Below, in pieces: positions 1 to 9,720 of a stretch of 64,000 nucleotides of DNA. The DNA is from Pseudomonas sp. URMO17WK12:I11 (GTDB taxonomy: Bacteria; Pseudomonadota; Gammaproteobacteria; Pseudomonadales; Pseudomonadaceae). The stretch's first letter is position 1. The number at the start of each line of letters is the position of its first letter. Position numbers and translations under genes: made by a program. Location of the stretch: NCBI RefSeq assembly GCF_007677725.1, contig NZ_VEDF01000001.1, positions 24,488 through 88,487 on the forward strand. Direction: 5' to 3'. A model generated the notes under the pieces. The model searched no databases. It saw nothing but the letters and a program-made list of their open reading frames with translations, and had not been told where the DNA came from.

Positions 1-1218
1 CAACTGGACGTCTTGCAGCAACAAGGCGAAGTCGGCCAGTGTTTGTTCATCCACTGGGTTGCCGTAAGCCTGCTCCCAGGCTCGGCTGAATAGGTCCTGC
101 GGGGTCATCTGCGCCAGTTCGACGAACTCCAGCGCCTGCTCGCCAAGGCCCGCGCCGGCATACTCGGCGCTGATGCGCACCAGGCGCACCGCCTTGCCCT
201 GCAGCGCCGCTTCGATCTGCTGACGCAGGTCTGGTTGTGGCTCATCCAGGCGCACCCGGACTTCGAGCCAGGGCTGGCGGTTGGGGTCCTCGAGCAGATC
301 GACCACCGGCAGCTCGGCCAGTTGTTCGAGCAGCTCGCCCAGTGGCGCGGGCCCGAGGCGCTGCAGCGCGACGGCACGGGGCACCGGGCGGGCTTCGACG
401 CTGAGCAGTTCACTGCCTTGCAGCTCCACCTCCAGCACCTGATGCGGGTAATTGATCTCGGCGAACGACAGCGGGATCGGCGAGCCGCTGTAGCGGATAC
501 GGCTCTCGCGGTTGACCTTCTGCGGCTTGTGCAGATGGCCGAGGGCGACATAGCTGATGGCTGGGTCGAACAGCTTGGCCGGCAACGCTTCGGCATTGCC
601 AATGATCAGGCTGCGTTCGGAGTCCTCGGACACCGCACCGCCAGCCATGTGCGCATGGCTGATGGCGATCAGTGCCTGGTCCTTCTTGCGCTTTTGCAGC
701 GCCGCGCCAATAAGCTGCTGGTGCACCTGGGTGATGCCTTGCAGGTAATCATCGCCCAGCAGCGGCCCAGTGACTTCCGCCGGCCGCAGGAAGGGCAGGG
801 CCAGGCACCAGGCGGCGACCTTGCCGCGACCATTGGTCAGCGGGATCAGCAGGCGCTCGGCATCCAGTCGGCCTTCATCCAGCCAATGCACCCGGCCCAG
901 CGCGTGGGTCCGCAAGCGGCGCATGAGCGCGGCGGGCAATTCGATGCGCGAGCCGGAATCGTGGTTGCCGGCGATCATCACGATGTCCAGCTTGGGCTGC
1001 TGCTCGTGGGCCTGGACAATGAACTCGTACAGCCGCTCCTGGGCTTTGACCGGCGGGTTGACCGTGTCGAAGATGTCGCCTGCGATCAGCAGCGCGTCAG
1101 GCTGGCGCAGCTGTAGCTGGCCCAGCAGCCAGTCGAGAAAGCAGGCGTGTTCGAAGTCGCGCTCCTGGCCGTGTAGGCTTTGGCCCAGGTGCCAGTCGGA
1201 GGTGTGAAACAGACGCAT
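1..1218 (-). CDS. sbcD: Exonuclease SbcCD subunit D (3' end beyond window)
   Basis: Mre11-type metallophosphoesterase subunit of the SbcCD nuclease, which with the SbcC ATPase opens DNA hairpins and processes ends at stalled forks in the cytoplasm. The translated start MRLFHTSDWHLGQSLHGQ is the classic SbcD N-terminus. Metal-binding motifs follow in family order: DWH (residues 8-10), GDIFD, GNHDSGSR, SHAHM and GHLHK. 406 codons are present with no stop; the family is about 410 residues, so only a few codons are missing beyond base 1. sbcC should lie immediately downstream, outside the window. The ATG at 1218 is the family start. The reading is clear from motifs; only the C-terminus is unseen. 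Confidence 0.95.
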   Translation of the reverse strand, partial: MRLFHTSDWHLGQSLHGQERDFEHACFLDWLLGQLQLRQPDALLIAGDIFDTVNPPVKAQERLYEFIVQAHEQQPKLDIVMIAGNHDSGSRIELPAALMRRLRTHALGRVHWLDEGRLDAERLLIPLTNGRGKVAAWCLALPFLRPAEVTGPLLGDDYLQGITQVHQQLIGAALQKRKKDQALIAISHAHMAGGAVSEDSERSLIIGNAEALPAKLFDPAISYVALGHLHKPQKVNRESRIRYSGSPIPLSFAEINYPHQVLEVELQGSELLSVEARPVPRAVALQRLGPAPLGELLEQLAELPVVDLLEDPNRQPWLEVRVRLDEPQPDLRQQIEAALQGKAVRLVRISAEYAGAGLGEQALEFVELAQMTPQDLFSRAWEQAYGNPVDEQTLADFALLLQDVQL

Positions 1219-1451
1219 GGAGAACCTGTTGGAAGAGCCGGTTTAGTGGGGCGCTATGGTAGCGCAAGTGGGCAGGGAGGAAATTGTGAGATGCCCCTTC
1301 GAGGAGGCCTTGGGCTCGACGACACCGGATTTTGGCTCAAGGCTGACCTGGTCCACCTAGCATTTTCATCAGTTGTACAGCACTGTGCAGTGGCGCCAGA
1401 ATCATTTTGGAAGCACCAGCGGTTCCTTAGTCAACCTGTACGAGGCCTGCT

Positions 1452-2114
1452 ATGGCGACACAAGCGTATTCGGTATACGGATACACCTGCGCACTTTGGA
1501 CGACACTCGGCTTCACTGGCGAGCTACTGTCCGTCGAAGTAGCGAAGTATTTCCTGGGTAACGGGTATCGCGCGCTCAGCCCAGTGCTGATGCGGTTTCT
1601 GTCTGCGGACAACGCAAGCCCTTTTGGGGCAGGAGGGATCAATTGCTATGGCTACTGTTCGAATGATCCAGTCAATCAGGTGGATCCTGACGGGCATATG
1701 CCTCGGCCAGTCCTCGGCCCCCCTGCCAACAGGCCTGCTGCCCCGCCTTTCGTCGCGTCTCGCCCCGCGCCTTTCGCTCGTTCAATTCCTGTCAGTGGCG
1801 CTGCTCACTTCTCCACAATGCATCCGCCCAAAACAATAAAGCCTTTCGTCGATGCTGCACGAGTGGGCGCTTATAACGAACTGGGTTCTGCAGCGGTCAA
1901 CGCGGAGCTGGGGGGGGCTCCGCTCGATGCCAAGCAGTTACATCAAGCACCCCTGCAATTTTTGATGCGCCTGGCAACTGAAAAGCAAAACATGATCAGT
2001 CCGCAGAATACCCCTCTGATGTACGCACTGTTAGCTGAGAAGTGGCGCCCGCTTGTGAAGCAGAACCAGTTAGGTGATGTGGAAGTGATCAGACAAGGCA
2101 CAGAGTGGCTATAA
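1452..2114 (+). CDS. Solitary Rhs-core tip protein with variable C-terminal domain
   Basis: 220 aa. Residues about 5-80 match the end of the RHS repeat-associated core as found in short Pseudomonas Rhs proteins: AYSVYGY, LGFTGE, LGNGYRALSPVLMRFLSAD and the terminal NDPVNQVDPDGH boundary. After that DPxGH boundary comes a roughly 140-residue tail with no motif I recognise; in full Rhs proteins this position holds the polymorphic toxin. Full-length short Pseudomonas Rhs proteins have an additional N-terminal part, so this is probably an orphan tip or truncated copy. The ATG at 1452 has a weak GAGG 7-9 bases upstream. Base composition is visibly more AT-rich than sbcD and batD on either side, which suggests transfer. 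No immunity gene is evident before the convergent batD at 2153. Function as a toxin is inference only. Confidence 0.7.
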   Translation: MATQAYSVYGYTCALWTTLGFTGELLSVEVAKYFLGNGYRALSPVLMRFLSADNASPFGAGGINCYGYCSNDPVNQVDPDGHMPRPVLGPPANRPAAPPFVASRPAPFARSIPVSGAAHFSTMHPPKTIKPFVDAARVGAYNELGSAAVNAELGGAPLDAKQLHQAPLQFLMRLATEKQNMISPQNTPLMYALLAEKWRPLVKQNQLGDVEVIRQGTEWL

Positions 2115-2152
2115 GCAGTTGTTGCAGGCGGCGCTGCAAGTCGACATTGTCG

Positions 2153-3778
2153 TCATTTCGGATAGAGCGGCGGCAAGCTGCCGCCCTCACTGACCGGCAG
2201 CTCGACCTGCTCGGCGGGCGGAATGGTGCCGATTGCCCGCCACAGGTCCTCGCCTTGCCAGTACTGCCCGCTTTCGCTGTACAGCGCCCCGTTCAGGCCA
2301 TCCAGTGCATCGGACAGCGGCACGAAGCGCGCGGCCATCTCGGCCAGCGTCTGCGGTTGCTGGCGCGCCCAGGCATCGAGCGCCTGACGTGTGGCTTGCG
2401 GGTCGTTAGCCTGGCAGGCGCGCTTGAGGTCGTCGAGCAGCGTGCGCGGGCTCGGCCCGCTGTGCGCGGCGCGCAACACCGCCGGCTGCGAGCGGGCGCG
2501 CCACCATAGGCCAAAGCCCAGCAGCGTGGTCAGGGCCAGCAGCAGGGTGGCCAGCTGCCACGGCCAGAGCAGGGACGGCGTGCCGCTGCTGTCGCCCACC
2601 GGCGCCTGCGCGCTCAATGCCGGGTTGTCCTGCACGTTCAGGGTGCGCGCTGGCAAGCTGCTGTGCTCCAGGTGATCCTCCCGGGTGTTCCACCAGGTCA
2701 CTTCCAGCGATGGCAGGGCCAGTGCGCCGCTGTGCACCGGCACCAGCGCTTCGCGTTCCTCGCGGTTGGCGGTCATGCCGCGCTCGCTGATTTCGTTGCG
2801 CAGCAGCGGTTGGTCCGGGTAGCGCCGCAAGCCGGCGATTTCGGTGGCCGGCAACTGCGGCAACTGGGTGCTCGACAGGCCCTCGGCGCGCAGCGTGACG
2901 CGGCGGGTCAACGAGTCGCCGATCTGCGGTTGCTGGCTTGCTGGGTCGGGGCTCCAGTGCTCCTCCAGGCTCAGGCCGCGGGCCGGTAGCCAGGGCGCGT
3001 TGGCCGGCCACGCTGGCGGAATCGGCCGCACCGTCAGGCGCAGCGGCAGCGAGCGGACTTGCACCTGCCGGCCCACGCGCGAGCTGCCGGCGGGTTGTTG
3101 GGCCGTGTCGGCGGCGGTGGCCGTGAAGGTCAGCGACGGCACATCGAGGCTGCCGCTCTGCTGCGGATACAGCGCATAGCGGGTTTCGATCACCCCATGG
3201 CGCACGCCGTTGATTTCCTTCTCGTAGGTGCGCGATTCACCCAGCGGTTCGACCTTGGCGTTGTCCAGCTGCAGGGGGCTGAGGTTGCTGTCGTCGTACA
3301 GCGACACCGAGTGATAGATACGCAGGGTCAGGACAGCCTGGGCCTGGACGTAGACTTCCTGCGTATCGAGCGTTGCCTCGATGAAGACTTGCGAGGCGCT
3401 GTCCGCACGGCTGGGGTCGGCCTGCATCACCTGCAAGTCGATGGCCTGGCTGCGCGATTGCCCCAGCTGCAACTCGGGGATGCGCAGGCTGCCACTGCGC
3501 CGTGGCAGCAGCGTGATGATCCAGCGGGTGCTGGCACGGGTTTCACCATCGAGGGTGTGCAGGCTGTTCAGCTGGCGTGTACCGCGAACCTCGAAATCGC
3601 CTTCGAGCGCGCTCAGGTCGGGCTTGCCGAACTGCGTGACGTCCTGGCTTTCGAGCGTCAACTCGAGGGATTCGCCGGCCTCTACGCGGGTGCGGTCGAC
3701 GCTGGCCTGCAGGGTCGGGAGCGCCTGGGCCATCAAGGTCCATAGCAGGCTCAAGAGAAAGACGCCGAGGCGACTCAT
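2153..3778 (-). CDS. batD: BatD family protein (oxygen tolerance)
   Basis: 541 aa. The N-terminal signal peptide (hydrophobic residues about 5-19, then QA) is followed by the BatD beta-rich periplasmic region, with VDRTRVEAGESLELTLE near the start. A transmembrane helix lies around residue 410 (LLWPWQLATLLLALTTLL) and a cytoplasmic tail completes the protein. BatD is the membrane-anchored partner of the vWA proteins BatA/BatB in Bat operons, proposed to act in the cell envelope under stress; the molecular activity is not settled. It is the last gene of the moxR-bat operon. Its ATG overlaps the stop of batB as ATGA (3775-3778), implying translational coupling. It is convergent with the Rhs gene. 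Confidence 0.88.
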   Translation of the reverse strand: MSRLGVFLLSLLWTLMAQALPTLQASVDRTRVEAGESLELTLESQDVTQFGKPDLSALEGDFEVRGTRQLNSLHTLDGETRASTRWIITLLPRRSGSLRIPELQLGQSRSQAIDLQVMQADPSRADSASQVFIEATLDTQEVYVQAQAVLTLRIYHSVSLYDDSNLSPLQLDNAKVEPLGESRTYEKEINGVRHGVIETRYALYPQQSGSLDVPSLTFTATAADTAQQPAGSSRVGRQVQVRSLPLRLTVRPIPPAWPANAPWLPARGLSLEEHWSPDPASQQPQIGDSLTRRVTLRAEGLSSTQLPQLPATEIAGLRRYPDQPLLRNEISERGMTANREEREALVPVHSGALALPSLEVTWWNTREDHLEHSSLPARTLNVQDNPALSAQAPVGDSSGTPSLLWPWQLATLLLALTTLLGFGLWWRARSQPAVLRAAHSGPSPRTLLDDLKRACQANDPQATRQALDAWARQQPQTLAEMAARFVPLSDALDGLNGALYSESGQYWQGEDLWRAIGTIPPAEQVELPVSEGGSLPPLYPK

Positions 3779-5493
3779 GGTGGGGTTCCCTGTTGCAATT
3801 GCTGTTCATACCAGAATTTGCGCCGCAGCAACTGCGCCGGGTTGTCTGGGATCTCGCGCAACCATTGTTCCAGCGCCTGGCGCTGTTCGGCGTCGAGGCT
3901 GGTCGAGGCCGGGCGCTGCGGCGGCTGGGTGAGGCTGTCATCGTCGCCGGCCTGGTTACCCGGCGCGCCCTGGCTCTTGCCATTGCCGTCGCCAGCCTGT
4001 TCGGCATTGGCCGCGCTTTGCTCGCCTGGACTGCCAGGCGCGGCACTGCTGGCCGAGCTGCTGTTGCCATCGGTGTCATTGCCGGGCGAACCTTGGGCGT
4101 CGCCGTTGGCCGGTTGCTCCTGTGCCTCGCCCTGACGCTGCAGCAGCAGTTGCTCGACCAAGGCCTGGTTGGCCAACGCCGGTTGTAGATCGGGTTGGCG
4201 CTCCAGCGCCTGCTCATAGGCATCCAGCGCCGCTTCCAGTTCACCGCTGCGGGCCAGGGCATTGCCCCGATTGTAGTGCGCGGCGGCGCTGTCGGTCTGC
4301 GCGAACGCCTCGGCGGCTCTTGTATAGTCACCGGCCTGGTACAGCGCCACACCACGCCATTGCGGATCGTGAAAGCGCTCGGCTGCCCGGGCCGGTTGCT
4401 GTTGCGACAGCAGGCGCTGGCCTTGCTGATCGGGGCGTAGCCACAGGTCTGCGAGTTCAAAGGCCTGGCTTGGCTGCGGCAGGGCCAGCAGCAATGGCAG
4501 GCAGAACAGCCAGCCGCGACGTCCGGCACAGGCCGCCAGCAGCAGCAGCGGCAACAGCAGCCAATAGCCTTGGTCGGCCCAGCTGTCCAGTTGCAGGGTC
4601 TGCCCGGCGTCGCGCAATTGGCGCGGGTTATCGAACAGGCCCAGGCCGCGCAGGTCGAGGTCATCGAGGCGGGCATGGCGGTAACGACCGCCGGTGGCAT
4701 TGACGAAGGCTTTGAGCCCAGCGCCGTCGAGGCGGGGCACGAGGATGTCACCTTGATCATCCTTGAGGTATTCACCATTGGCCTGGCGTACGGGGGCGCC
4801 GTCACTGGTGCCGATGCCCAGCATCAATAGGCTCGGTCCATGGCGCCCCAGGGCCTGGCTGATGCCCTGCCGCTCGCCTGCGCTGAGCGCCGAGGCGACC
4901 AGCAGCAAGCGGCCCTGGCCCAGGCCACTCTGGGCCAGCAGCGCCAGGCCCTTCTGCACCGCCAGATCGGCGCGTTGGCCTGCCTTGGGCATGATCGATG
5001 GGTCGATCGACTCCAGCAGGTTGCGCGTGGTGCCCAGGTCATCGGACAGCGGCACCACCGTATGTGCGCTGCCGGCGTAGACGATCAGCGCAGTCTGGCT
5101 ATCGCGGCGGTGTTCGAGCAGGTCGAGGATCTTGCGCCGGGCCTGTTGCAGGCGATTGGGGGCGACGTCCTCGGCGAGCATCTGCGGGGTCAACTCCAGC
5201 AGAATCACCAGCGGGTCAGCCGGGCGCTGGCGGGTTTCTTCCAGGCGCTGCCAGCTGGGTCCGAGCAGCGCCAGCACGATCAGCAGCCAGGCCAGCCCCA
5301 GGGCGACCCACGGCAGTTTGTTCTGGTTGCCGCTACCACCGCCCAGCAGCACCGGGTGGAACGCCACCGGCAGAATCACCTGCCAGCGCCCGGCGCGTTT
5401 GCGGCGGTGCCAGAGCTTGAACAGCAGCCAGCCCAGCAGCGGCACAGCCAGCAGCCACAGCGGGCGCAACCATTGCGGCCACAGGTCGATCAT
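3775..5493 (-). CDS. batB: BatB-type vWA protein with C-terminal TPR (BatB/BatC fusion)
   Basis: 572 aa. Two transmembrane helices (about residues 10-25 and 60-80) are followed by a vWA domain, another membrane segment near 330-370, TPR repeats (HYNRGNALARSGELEAALDAYEQAL) and a low-complexity G/N/S/Q tail. The TPR part corresponds to BatC of other bacteria, so this is a fused BatB-BatC. The MIDAS position, normally DxSxS, reads ELTPQ (residues 100-104), so metal binding by this vWA is doubtful. The ATG at 5493 overlaps the batA stop (ATGA) and gives the family start MIDLWPQW. An in-frame extension upstream lies entirely within batA and was rejected. Confidence 0.9.
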   Translation of the reverse strand: MIDLWPQWLRPLWLLAVPLLGWLLFKLWHRRKRAGRWQVILPVAFHPVLLGGGSGNQNKLPWVALGLAWLLIVLALLGPSWQRLEETRQRPADPLVILLELTPQMLAEDVAPNRLQQARRKILDLLEHRRDSQTALIVYAGSAHTVVPLSDDLGTTRNLLESIDPSIMPKAGQRADLAVQKGLALLAQSGLGQGRLLLVASALSAGERQGISQALGRHGPSLLMLGIGTSDGAPVRQANGEYLKDDQGDILVPRLDGAGLKAFVNATGGRYRHARLDDLDLRGLGLFDNPRQLRDAGQTLQLDSWADQGYWLLLPLLLLAACAGRRGWLFCLPLLLALPQPSQAFELADLWLRPDQQGQRLLSQQQPARAAERFHDPQWRGVALYQAGDYTRAAEAFAQTDSAAAHYNRGNALARSGELEAALDAYEQALERQPDLQPALANQALVEQLLLQRQGEAQEQPANGDAQGSPGNDTDGNSSSASSAAPGSPGEQSAANAEQAGDGNGKSQGAPGNQAGDDDSLTQPPQRPASTSLDAEQRQALEQWLREIPDNPAQLLRRKFWYEQQLQQGTPP

Positions 5494-6566
5494 CGCCGCC
5501 TCCGCAGGCGCAGGCGTTTGAGACGCTGCCGCCATTCTGGATGGGGTTGCAGGAAGCGGGGCTTGCGCATGGCCTTGAGCAGCAGGTTGTCCGGCCACTG
5601 CACCGCCGCCACCAGCAGCACACTGAGCAGCAGGGCCAGGGCCAGCGGCCAGGCGTACAGTGCCTTGGCCGTGCGCGCCTGGGTCGGCTGCTGGGCGACC
5701 GGCTCGAGGCGATCGAGGGTGTTGCCGATCGCATCCAGTTCGGCGCCGTCGTGGGCCCGGAAGTAAGCGCCCTGGGTGATGTCGGCGATCTCCTTGAGCG
5801 AGGCTTCGTCCAGGTCCAGGCTCGGGTTCAGCCCAAGCAAGCCCGGGGTGCCGCTGGCTTCGGGGTTGGCGCCGATGCCGATGGTGTAGATGCGCACGCC
5901 TTCCTGGGCCGCCAGGCGGGCAGCGGTCAGCGGGTGAATCTGCCCGCCGTTGTTCGCGCCATCGGTGATCAACACCAGCACCCGGCTTTGCGCCGGCCGT
6001 TCGCGCAGGCGTTTGACCGCCAGGCCGATGGCGTCGCCGATCGCCGTGTTCTTGCCAGCGATGCCGATCTGCGCCTGATCGAGGAAGGTGCGCACGGTAC
6101 GCCGGTCAAAGGTCAGCGGGGCTTGCAGGTACGCCTGGCTGCCGAACAGGATCAGGCCGACCCGGTCGCCTTTGCGCTCCTGCAGAAAATCGCCCAGCAG
6201 CGCCTTGACCAGGTCCAGGCGGCTGATGTCCTCGTCATGCCACTGCATGTCGGGAAAGTCCATCGAGCCTGAGACATCCACCGCCACCATCAGGTCGCGA
6301 CCGCTGGCGGCCACCGGCACCGGCTCGCCCAGCCACTGCGGGCGCGCTGCAGCCACCAGCAATAGCAGCCAGATCAGCACGTACGGCGCCTGTTGGCGCA
6401 AAGTCGGCAAGTTCAGGCGAGCACGGCGCCCGGCCAGGCCTTCGAGCTCGTCGAGAAAGCCCACCTTGAGCACCGGCTCGCCACTGTCGGCAGCGGGCAG
6501 CAGCAGGCGTGCCAGCCAGGGCAGGGGAAGCAGCACGAAGATCCATGGCCAGGCCAATTCAAACAT
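5490..6566 (-). CDS. batA: BatA-type vWA membrane protein
   Basis: 358 aa inner-membrane protein: N-terminal helix, second helix near residues 62-74, vWA domain with an intact MIDAS DVSGS (97-101) and ITDGANN downstream, then a C-terminal helix near residue 310 and an Arg-rich end. Family role: von Willebrand A partner of a MoxR ATPase and BatB/BatD in an envelope-associated complex. It overlaps DUF4381 by 8 bases upstream and batB by 4 bases (ATGA) downstream. The intact MIDAS contrasts with the degenerate one in batB, so BatA is the likelier metal-dependent adhesion partner. Confidence 0.92.
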   Translation of the reverse strand: MFELAWPWIFVLLPLPWLARLLLPAADSGEPVLKVGFLDELEGLAGRRARLNLPTLRQQAPYVLIWLLLLVAAARPQWLGEPVPVAASGRDLMVAVDVSGSMDFPDMQWHDEDISRLDLVKALLGDFLQERKGDRVGLILFGSQAYLQAPLTFDRRTVRTFLDQAQIGIAGKNTAIGDAIGLAVKRLRERPAQSRVLVLITDGANNGGQIHPLTAARLAAQEGVRIYTIGIGANPEASGTPGLLGLNPSLDLDEASLKEIADITQGAYFRAHDGAELDAIGNTLDRLEPVAQQPTQARTAKALYAWPLALALLLSVLLVAAVQWPDNLLLKAMRKPRFLQPHPEWRQRLKRLRLRRRR

Positions 6567-7053
6567 GTTTGCGAATCCAGGTTTCCACCGCCTGGCTGAG
6601 CCCGGCGATGGCCTTGTCGTCCAGCTTGCACTCGGGCTTGTAGGCGCCCTCGACCAGTACCATCCAGCGAGTCAGGCCAGCGGCCGGGCAGCGGTTGTCG
6701 AGAAACGCCAGCCACTGCCGACCGTTGAGCGTATGGCTGTTGGCGCCGGGGTAATGATTACGGCACAGGCGCTTGAGCAATGCATTGATCTGTTGCAGCC
6801 AAGCGCCGGCCGGCGCCCCGTCGAAGGGGCGGGGCAGGCGGGCAAGCTCGGCCAAGGCTTCGGCGCGCACCGGGTCGAGCGGCAACTCGCTGCGCACCAC
6901 TGGGCGCTTGCCAGGGCGCCAGCGCCGCAGCCGCCACAGCCCCCAGCCCAGCACCGGCAACAGCGCCAGCAGCAACCACCAGCCCGGTGCCGGCGGCCAG
7001 AGGCCGATCGGCGCTGGCTCGATCAGGGGTTGCAGTTGGTCCAACGGGTTCAT
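6559..7053 (-). CDS. DUF4381 membrane protein
   Basis: 164 aa. Single transmembrane helix near residues 25-42 (GWWLLLALLPVLGWGLWRL) followed by a soluble domain with NHYPGANSHTLNGRQWLAFLD. This is DUF4381, which occurs almost only between the DUF58 and batA genes of such operons. The start overlaps the DUF58 stop as ATGA (7050-7053). No catalytic motif is visible; a scaffold role is inferred from context only. Confidence 0.85.
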   Translation of the reverse strand: MNPLDQLQPLIEPAPIGLWPPAPGWWLLLALLPVLGWGLWRLRRWRPGKRPVVRSELPLDPVRAEALAELARLPRPFDGAPAGAWLQQINALLKRLCRNHYPGANSHTLNGRQWLAFLDNRCPAAGLTRWMVLVEGAYKPECKLDDKAIAGLSQAVETWIRKHV

Positions 7054-7994
7054 TGGGCATTGCCCGGGCGCTGGGCGTTGAGGTATTCGCGCAGCTGTTC
7101 GAGCATCTCGCTCTGGGTGCTCAGCGGCATCAGCAGTACCCGCAGCTTCTGCGCCATCAGCTCCCAGCGCTCGACGCGCGCTTCGGCCTGTTGCCGGTAG
7201 GCCTGGCGCAGACTGGCATCGAGGGTATCGAGCTCCAGCTGTGCACCGCGCTGGGCGAAACGCAGCAGGCCGGCCGCGGGCAGCGCATGGTCGAGGGGGT
7301 CGGACACCGGCATCAGCAGCAGGTCGCAGTGGCGCGAAAGCATGGCCAAGTGCTGTTCGGCCTGGGCACTCAAGGAACGCTCGTCACAAATGACGATGGC
7401 CAGGCTGCCGGGGCGCAGCACCTCGCGCGCCCGGCGCAGGGCTAGGCCGAGGCTGTCGGCCTGAGGCGTGGCTTCGGTGTGCAAGGCCTGATTGACCTTG
7501 GCCAGACGGTTGAGCAGCTGCAGCAAACTTTGCTTGCTGCGCCGTGGCTTGATCTCGTGGTGTTCGTTGTCGCCAAACACCAAGCCGCCGATCCGGTCGT
7601 TGTGGCCCAGCGCGGCCCAGCCGAACAACGCGGCCGCCTGGGCGACCAGCACCGACTTGAATACCTGGCCGGAGCCGAAGAACAGGCGCTGGCTCTGCTC
7701 GACAAGGATGAAGATCGGCCGCTCGCGCTCTTCATGGAACAACTTGGTGTGCGGTTCCTGGGTGCGCGCGGTGACCCGCCAGTCGATGTTGCGCACATCG
7801 TCGCCAGCTTGGTAAACCCGCACCTGGTCGAAGTCCACGCCGCGCCCACGCAGCTTGGAATGGTGCAGGCCCACCAGCGGGCTGCGCTGGCCGGGCCGTG
7901 AAAACAGCTGGATTTCGCGCACGCGGTGGCGCATGTCGATCAGCTCGGCCAGGCCGATGCGGATGCCGGGTTCGGCCTGCGGGCGAGTGGGCAT
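7050..7994 (-). CDS. DUF58 domain protein
   Basis: 314 aa with the DUF58 signature DVRNIDWRVTART at residues 66-78, followed by a vWA-like fold region (FILVEQSQRLFFGS). DUF58 proteins are the constant partners of MoxR AAA+ ATPases. The gene lies 3 bases after moxR and overlaps DUF4381, so it belongs to one transcript moxR-DUF58-DUF4381-batA-batB-batD. Biochemical role unknown. Confidence 0.9.
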   Translation of the reverse strand: MPTRPQAEPGIRIGLAELIDMRHRVREIQLFSRPGQRSPLVGLHHSKLRGRGVDFDQVRVYQAGDDVRNIDWRVTARTQEPHTKLFHEERERPIFILVEQSQRLFFGSGQVFKSVLVAQAAALFGWAALGHNDRIGGLVFGDNEHHEIKPRRSKQSLLQLLNRLAKVNQALHTEATPQADSLGLALRRAREVLRPGSLAIVICDERSLSAQAEQHLAMLSRHCDLLLMPVSDPLDHALPAAGLLRFAQRGAQLELDTLDASLRQAYRQQAEARVERWELMAQKLRVLLMPLSTQSEMLEQLREYLNAQRPGNAQ

Positions 7995-7997
7995 GGC

Positions 7998-8957
<960 letters not shown>

Positions 8958-9088
8958 CGGCGACGGTTCCTGGGTCTGCGCCAGGGTGCGGGCAGCCTGG
9001 CAGGGGAGCCTACTTTAATCTATCCGCGATGCCGCGTCGAAATCTGCGCGTGACCTTTGCCGGGTTGCCTGCCGGCGGTCGAGCGTGC

Positions 9089-9385
9089 TTATAGCTCGCT
9101 GACGAACGTGCCGGTGCCGTCGAGAATGTTGCGCAAGGTCAGCGCTACCTCCTCAAGGTCGGTCGCCGCCGAGGTCAGGAGGATCTCCAGGGTTTCATCA
9201 CCCTTGAGCGCATCGCGATCACCGGCCGCCACCTCGATCAGCAGCCGCTGGGCGCTCAAGGTCGCTTTCAAGCCGTCCAGCGTCGAGGGCTCATCGTCCA
9301 GGGTCAGGTCCACGGTGTCCTCGTCGGGGTAGCGGGTGAGCAGGAACATCTGCCCCTTGTCGCTGTGGCAGCACAGCGTCGCCAT
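9089..9385 (-). CDS. Small conserved acidic protein, unknown function
   Basis: 98 aa, acidic, no signal peptide or membrane segment. It starts MATLCCHSDKGQMFLLTRYP and ends ILDGTGTFVSEL. I do not recognise a named domain. The start was moved downstream from an in-frame ATG at 9442 because the ATG at 9385 follows a strong Shine-Dalgarno (GAGGAAG, 6 bases away) while the upstream ATG has none. Composition is typical of its neighbours, so it is probably a resident gene. It is divergent from gdhB. Confidence 0.72.
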   Translation of the reverse strand: MATLCCHSDKGQMFLLTRYPDEDTVDLTLDDEPSTLDGLKATLSAQRLLIEVAAGDRDALKGDETLEILLTSAATDLEEVALTLRNILDGTGTFVSEL

Positions 9386-9720
9386 GTTGTCTTCCTCATC
9401 ATCGCAAGGGGTGGCGAACAGCACGGCGGTGTGGATTTGCATGGCTACGACTCGGGTTTTCTGTGATGGGAGGGAATTCTGACAGCCTTGCGGGCATCCA
9501 TAAACGTAAAGTTGCCAGCCCTTGACCGAAATTGTCGCAGCCTCGCAAGCGGTAATGACCGCTCAGTCGTTAAGCTTCGGCGAGCCCTGAACGTGCCTGG
9601 CACGCTCAACGTCTGGTTTTTCACCGTTCGCCCTGGCACGGCTTGGCTATCGTTGACCCGTGACCATGGCGCACGCGCGCGACGCTTCAACTATTACAAA
9701 GCCCAAGCGGAGTACCACAG
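9386..9720. promoter_or_regulatory. Divergent intergenic region upstream of gdhB
   Basis: 335 bases without a convincing gene between the small conserved gene (minus) and gdhB (plus). It contains a perfect odd palindrome CGTGCCTGGCACG at 9592-9604 and a second CTGGCACG near 9633. Such GC-rich palindromes can be operators, but I cannot name the regulator. No convincing -35/-10 pair was found. The gdhB ribosome-binding site is GGAG at 9708-9711. Confidence 0.35.
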
